A DNA stretch of 8,551 nt from Hyphococcus sp. Lineage in GTDB: Bacteria; Pseudomonadota; Alphaproteobacteria; Caulobacterales; Parvularculaceae. Of the stretch, positions 5,737 through 8,551 are shown piece after piece; positions within the stretch are counted from its first letter, which is position 1; every line of letters begins with the position of its first letter. The notes under the pieces were generated by a model, which was not told the DNA's origin, did not search any database, and saw only the letters and a list, made by a program, of their open reading frames with translations. The DNA lies in NCBI GenBank assembly GCA_021604605.1, contig BQJH01000118.1, forward strand, positions 1 to 8,551. The letters run 5' to 3'. Both the position numbers and the translations under genes were made by a program.

Positions 5737-7740
5737 TTATACCAGCTCTGCATCGGTCATAATTTCGACCAATGCAGGGCCCTCATGGGCGATTGCTTCA
5801 GCAATAGTTTTTTCCAGATCTGCTTTATTCGTTACTCTCACGCCCATACCACCACAGGATCGCGCAAACTCGGAAAAATCTGGGTTATGCAATGATGTTT
5901 GCCAAACTGGCCACTCGCCAGCGCGCTGCTCTTTAGAAATTTTCCCTAGCTCGCCATTATTCATAAGGATATGAGTTATATCCATATTGTATTTTACTGC
6001 TGTGGTAAATTCCATCGCATACTGACCGAAGCCGCCATCACCGGAAATTGAAACAACTTTTCGGCCATGATACTCTTCAAAGTCTTGTGTCGCCGCCCAA
6101 GCGCCCATAGCCGCAGGAAACCCAAAGCCAATCGATCCGAGATAACCGGACATCAAAACCCGTTGCCCACGTGGCTCAAAATAGCGCCCGAACGAGTAGG
6201 TGTTATTACCAACATCGACAGGCATAACAGCATTACCCGGCGTCACTTTTGTCAGCGCAGCAAAAAGCGCGGCAGCACTGATGCCGTGACCATGATCGTC
6301 GCTTAGACGGCGTTCTTTTTCTCTTCGCCATATGGCCCAACGCTCAGCAATTTCCTTGCGTTGGCTCACTGCGTTAGAGGCCCCAAGCCGCTGGGCAGTC
6401 ATTAGGTTTTGCAAGCGTGGCAATGTCTCACCAATTTCACCCCAAACCAACGTATCGACTGCATGGTTTTTACCAAGATGCATCCGGTCAAAGTCGATCT
6501 GAACAATCGGTTTAGATGGTTCAATGCCTGTGTGATGTGAGAATGAAGCGCCGATAGCGATAATCAAATCGCACTCATTCATAAACCACGATGCGATCGG
6601 CGTGCCGGATCGACCAAGAACGCCCCCTGCGAGCGGGTGCGTATCAGGGATTTGACCTTTGCCTTTAAAAGTTGTGACAATCGGGCAGTTTAGATGCTCC
6701 GCGAAAGAGACGACCTCGTCCATCGCGTCGCGCGCGCCATAGCCAACAATGATCAACGGACGTTTTGCCTTATCCATGCGCGCAGCAGCCGTTTTGACTA
6801 CATCCTCACTTGGCGTCATGCGCGCCTCAGCAAGTCTGCCTTTGGGGCTTCCTGCCTTTTTATCAGGCGCCGGTAGAGTTTGCGCATCGTCTGGGAAAAT
6901 CAACACTGAAACATCGCGCTCTACAATTGCCGATTTCATGGCAAGTGACGCCGTCTCTCCATAATTAGACGCATGCAGAACGACCCCATTGAAATTTGCC
7001 ACTGGTGCAAAGGCGCTGTGCAAATCAATGTCCTGAAAAGCGAAAGGAGAAAACACCTGCACTTGAACCTGTCCAGCGCAGGCGACAACAGGCGCGCGAT
7101 CGACTTTTGCATCCCATAAACCCGTCATCAGGTTCGTCGCGCCCGGCCCCGCAATCGAAAGGCATGCGGCCGGCTTACCGGTTAGTTTTGCGTATCCTGA
7201 ACATGCAAAAGAGGCAGCGCCTTCGTGGCGGATACCAATATAGGAAAGATTGCCCGCTTCTTCCAGCAAACGGAAAGCGTCGGCCAGGCCAAGATTAGAA
7301 TGCCCGACCATGCCGAACACCCGCTTCAATCCCCAATTGACCATGGTTTCCGCAACAACGTCTGTTGAGGTGCGAACATGATCCGGTTCTGGCGGCACAC
7401 CAACATAGATACCATCATCACGAGCCTCGACCGGAAACATTTCCTGACCGGAATCTTCATGCCCGCCTGGCGGCTTACCGGTCAGCGGATCAAAATCCCA
7501 CCCGTGCCATGGACATCGAAGCCAACATTTTCCGTCCACGCCTTTTTCGATTGAGCCTTCGCCCAGCGGTCCGCCCTGATGGGGGCAACGGTTTTCCATC
7601 GCCGCGAAATGACCATCAAAATGCGTCAACGCTAATGTCTTGAGCCCTGCTTTTACGGTCGTGACGCGACCTTCAGGGATATCTTTGGGATCCGCCACGC
7701 GATGCCATTCCAAAGATGCGTTGTTGTTTGAGGGAGCCAT
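5737..7740 (-). CDS. Rieske [2Fe-2S] domain fused to a pyruvate-oxidase-like thiamine diphosphate enzyme
   Basis: The protein has 667 residues from the ATG at 7740. Residues about 10-115 are a Rieske domain with C52-P-H54 and C76-P-W-H79, a complete cluster site. The rest is a full three-domain ThDP enzyme. The pyrimidine-binding domain has the activating E173 (GIRHEGAA) and AGPGATNLMTGL after it. A central domain (about 310-450) would hold FAD in pyruvate oxidase relatives. The diphosphate-binding domain has G567-D-G569 and N594-N595 at normal spacing. Sequence style (VFGMVGHSNLGLADA, DVGNNTYSFGRYF) is nearer pyruvate oxidase than acetolactate synthase, but the keto acid substrate is not determinable. 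It ends at VEIMTDAELV, without the membrane-binding tail of PoxB. An upstream GTG at 7848 would add 36 residues but has no ribosome binding site. It diverges from another Rieske fusion. Confidence 0.88.
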   Translation of the reverse strand: MAPSNNNASLEWHRVADPKDIPEGRVTTVKAGLKTLALTHFDGHFAAMENRCPHQGGPLGEGSIEKGVDGKCWLRCPWHGWDFDPLTGKPPGGHEDSGQEMFPVEARDDGIYVGVPPEPDHVRTSTDVVAETMVNWGLKRVFGMVGHSNLGLADAFRLLEEAGNLSYIGIRHEGAASFACSGYAKLTGKPAACLSIAGPGATNLMTGLWDAKVDRAPVVACAGQVQVQVFSPFAFQDIDLHSAFAPVANFNGVVLHASNYGETASLAMKSAIVERDVSVLIFPDDAQTLPAPDKKAGSPKGRLAEARMTPSEDVVKTAAARMDKAKRPLIIVGYGARDAMDEVVSFAEHLNCPIVTTFKGKGQIPDTHPLAGGVLGRSGTPIASWFMNECDLIIAIGASFSHHTGIEPSKPIVQIDFDRMHLGKNHAVDTLVWGEIGETLPRLQNLMTAQRLGASNAVSQRKEIAERWAIWRREKERRLSDDHGHGISAAALFAALTKVTPGNAVMPVDVGNNTYSFGRYFEPRGQRVLMSGYLGSIGFGFPAAMGAWAATQDFEEYHGRKVVSISGDGGFGQYAMEFTTAVKYNMDITHILMNNGELGKISKEQRAGEWPVWQTSLHNPDFSEFARSCGGMGVRVTNKADLEKTIAEAIAHEGPALVEIMTDAELV
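5745..5780. terminator. strong stem-loop at the convergent ends of the M61-like and Rieske-ThDP genes
   Basis: The arms 5745-5758 and 5767-5780 are complementary at 12 of 14 positions, around an eight-base AT-rich loop. One exception is a G-U pair in plus-strand RNA and the other is a G-U pair in minus-strand RNA, so either transcript folds well. It begins 16 bases after the plus-strand stop and lies wholly inside the last codons of the minus-strand gene. No T tract follows directly on either strand. It may end or stabilise the M61-like transcript; termination is not proven. Confidence 0.45.
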
Positions 7741-7746
7741 AATGCG

Positions 7747-7751
7747 CCTTT
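7747..7751 (-). promoter_or_regulatory. ribosome binding site that decides the Rieske-ThDP start
   Basis: On the minus strand AAAGG lies six bases before the ATG at 7740. The in-frame alternatives GTG 7848 and ATG 7800 lack a comparable site, and the 36 extra residues are not part of either domain. Confidence 0.7.
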
Positions 7752-7810
7752 CAGAAAGAGAGACAGAAGAATCACCCTCATTGGGCGCTTGCCTGATCAT
7801 GAGACTAACC

Positions 7811-7832
7811 AGTCTTGAGAAAAAAGTCTTGA
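7811..7832. repeat. direct repeat AGTCTTGA in the Rieske-ThDP / Rieske-GltS intergenic region
   Basis: AGTCTTGA occurs at 7811-7818 and again at 7825-7832, with starts 14 bases apart. The first copy also closes a small inverted repeat, AGACT-AACC-AGTCT (7802-7815). Repeated octamers between divergent genes are the usual form of a regulator binding site, though this spacing is not a whole helical turn. Confidence 0.4.
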
Positions 7833-7847
7833 TTTGTTCGCTCCTCA

Positions 7848-7872
7848 CAAAAATACGAGAAATCGTGTTTTG
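7848..7872. promoter_or_regulatory. 25-base imperfect dyad, possible operator between the divergent Rieske fusion genes
   Basis: CAAAA (7848-7852) and TTTTG (7868-7872) flank ACGA-GAAA-TCGT (7855-7866), so nine of the arm positions are complementary with a one-base offset. It sits near the middle of the 238-base divergent region 7741-7978. I could not identify a convincing sigma-70 -35/-10 pair on either strand in that region, and saw no small gene in it. Confidence 0.4.
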
Positions 7873-7978
7873 CTTTTTAGAGCGGTCTCCATAAACTGAC
7901 GCAAATCACAATTCGTCATGGGCTCCAACTCATCTTGGGCGGTGAACAGAAAAGTGAACGGGCAAGAAGGGGCGAAGA

Positions 7979-8551
7979 ATGGGACGAAACTGGGTCAGCG
8001 CTGCAAAGTGGGCAGATCTCGAAGACCGGCAGCCAGCATACGCGCTGGTTGGTGAAGTTGATCTTGTTATTATCCGTTATGATAAAGAAGTTTCGGTTTT
8101 ATACGGACGCTGCCTTCATCGCGGCGCCTTGCTCTCTAACGGTCATGTGGAAGGCGACAACCTAATTTGCGGCTTGCACAATTGGGACTATCGTCTCGAT
8201 ACGGGCGTCAGCGAATATAACAATAGCGAGGCGCTGGAAAAATTTTCATCAACAGTCAAAGGCGGCAAAGTCCTCGTTGATGCCGATGAAGTCGAAGCGT
8301 GGGCAAAGGAACATCCTCAGCCATTTGACCGAGATCAATATCAAGGACTTTATGCAGACACACACCCGGAAGCAGAAGAACCTCATGTCGGGTTGATACA
8401 AGAATATGCACGTCATGGCTTATCAAAAACCGGCCATCATGGCGTCGTTGGGTCTATGGGCGTTCCGCGTGATGATCTGCCTACATGGGATGATATTCAG
8501 TTCATCACGGCGCAGCTTCATCGCGTTCCCCTTTTGGATGATGAACCCGTC
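7979..8551 (+). CDS. Rieske domain fused to FMN-binding glutamate-synthase-like protein (3' end outside window)
   Basis: The first 191 residues are visible and the frame is open to the right edge. Residues about 3-105 are a Rieske domain with C45-L-H47 (GRCLHRGALL) and C64-G-L-H67 (NLICGLHNWDYRLDTG). From about residue 146 the sequence HGLSKTGHHGVVGSMGVPR, then LPTWDDIQFITAQL and PLLDDEP, matches the opening of FMN-binding glutamate synthase family proteins as I remember them. The catalytic barrel would follow outside the window. Such proteins lack the glutamine amidotransferase domain of GltB at this end, so making glutamate from glutamine cannot be assumed. The ATG follows AGAAGG (7965-7970) by eight bases. 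It is divergent from the Rieske-ThDP gene, which has the same kind of N-terminal domain. Confidence 0.85.
   Translation, partial: MGRNWVSAAKWADLEDRQPAYALVGEVDLVIIRYDKEVSVLYGRCLHRGALLSNGHVEGDNLICGLHNWDYRLDTGVSEYNNSEALEKFSSTVKGGKVLVDADEVEAWAKEHPQPFDRDQYQGLYADTHPEAEEPHVGLIQEYARHGLSKTGHHGVVGSMGVPRDDLPTWDDIQFITAQLHRVPLLDDEPV

Noticed and set aside
7741..7848. A 36-residue N-terminal extension of the Rieske-ThDP protein starting at GTG 7848
   Set aside because: There is no ribosome binding site before the GTG, the added residues match neither domain, and AAAGG stands properly before the ATG at 7740.
7935..8165. Short plus-strand open frame overlapping the start of the Rieske-GltS gene
   Set aside because: It is in another frame from the Rieske motifs and has no recognisable product.
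1..8551. CRISPR array, insertion sequence, prophage, tRNA or rRNA
   Set aside because: No regularly spaced repeats, transposase or integrase motifs, terminal inverted repeats or cloverleaf structures were seen.

Overview
The window looks like a piece of an alphaproteobacterial chromosome. The basis is the M48 protease/DsbA gene pair, which is a familiar arrangement in that class, together with the style of the Upp, M61-like and glutamate-synthase-like proteins. A marine, Hyphomonadaceae-like or related lineage is a guess. I see no phage, transposon, CRISPR, tRNA or rRNA sequence. The region is gene-dense, with eight protein genes (two cut by the window ends) and no unexplained gap longer than about 240 bases.

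Layout. (1) 2-1735, plus strand: the C-terminal TPR part of an M48 metalloprotease, then 12 bases later a periplasmic DsbA/ScsC-like thiol oxidoreductase. This is an envelope protein quality-control pair. (2) 1738-3564, minus strand: a questin-oxidase-like (DUF4243) protein, and upstream of it upp (uracil phosphoribosyltransferase). The two are separated by 177 bases that hold hairpins and a promoter-like TATAAT. (3) 3673-4119, plus strand: a yeast-FCY1-type cytosine deaminase, divergent from upp. Together they make a two-step pyrimidine salvage route, cytosine to uracil to UMP. (4) 4317-5729, plus strand: an exported M61-like zinc aminopeptidase. (5) 5737-7740, minus strand: a fusion of a Rieske [2Fe-2S] domain to a pyruvate-oxidase-like thiamine diphosphate enzyme. 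(6) 7979 to the right edge, plus strand: the start of a second Rieske fusion, this time to an FMN-binding glutamate-synthase-like domain.

The most unusual part is the right end. Two unrelated cofactor enzymes, one ThDP-dependent and one probably FMN-dependent, each carry an N-terminal Rieske domain. They are transcribed away from each other across a 238-base region that contains repeats and dyads. A shared electron-transfer or redox-regulated metabolic module is an attractive but untested reading.

Gene ends are packed tightly. The dsbA-like and questin-oxidase-like genes converge with two bases between stop codons, and both stops lie in one 8-base palindrome. The M61-like and Rieske-ThDP genes converge with seven bases between them, and a strong hairpin sits inside the last codons of the latter.
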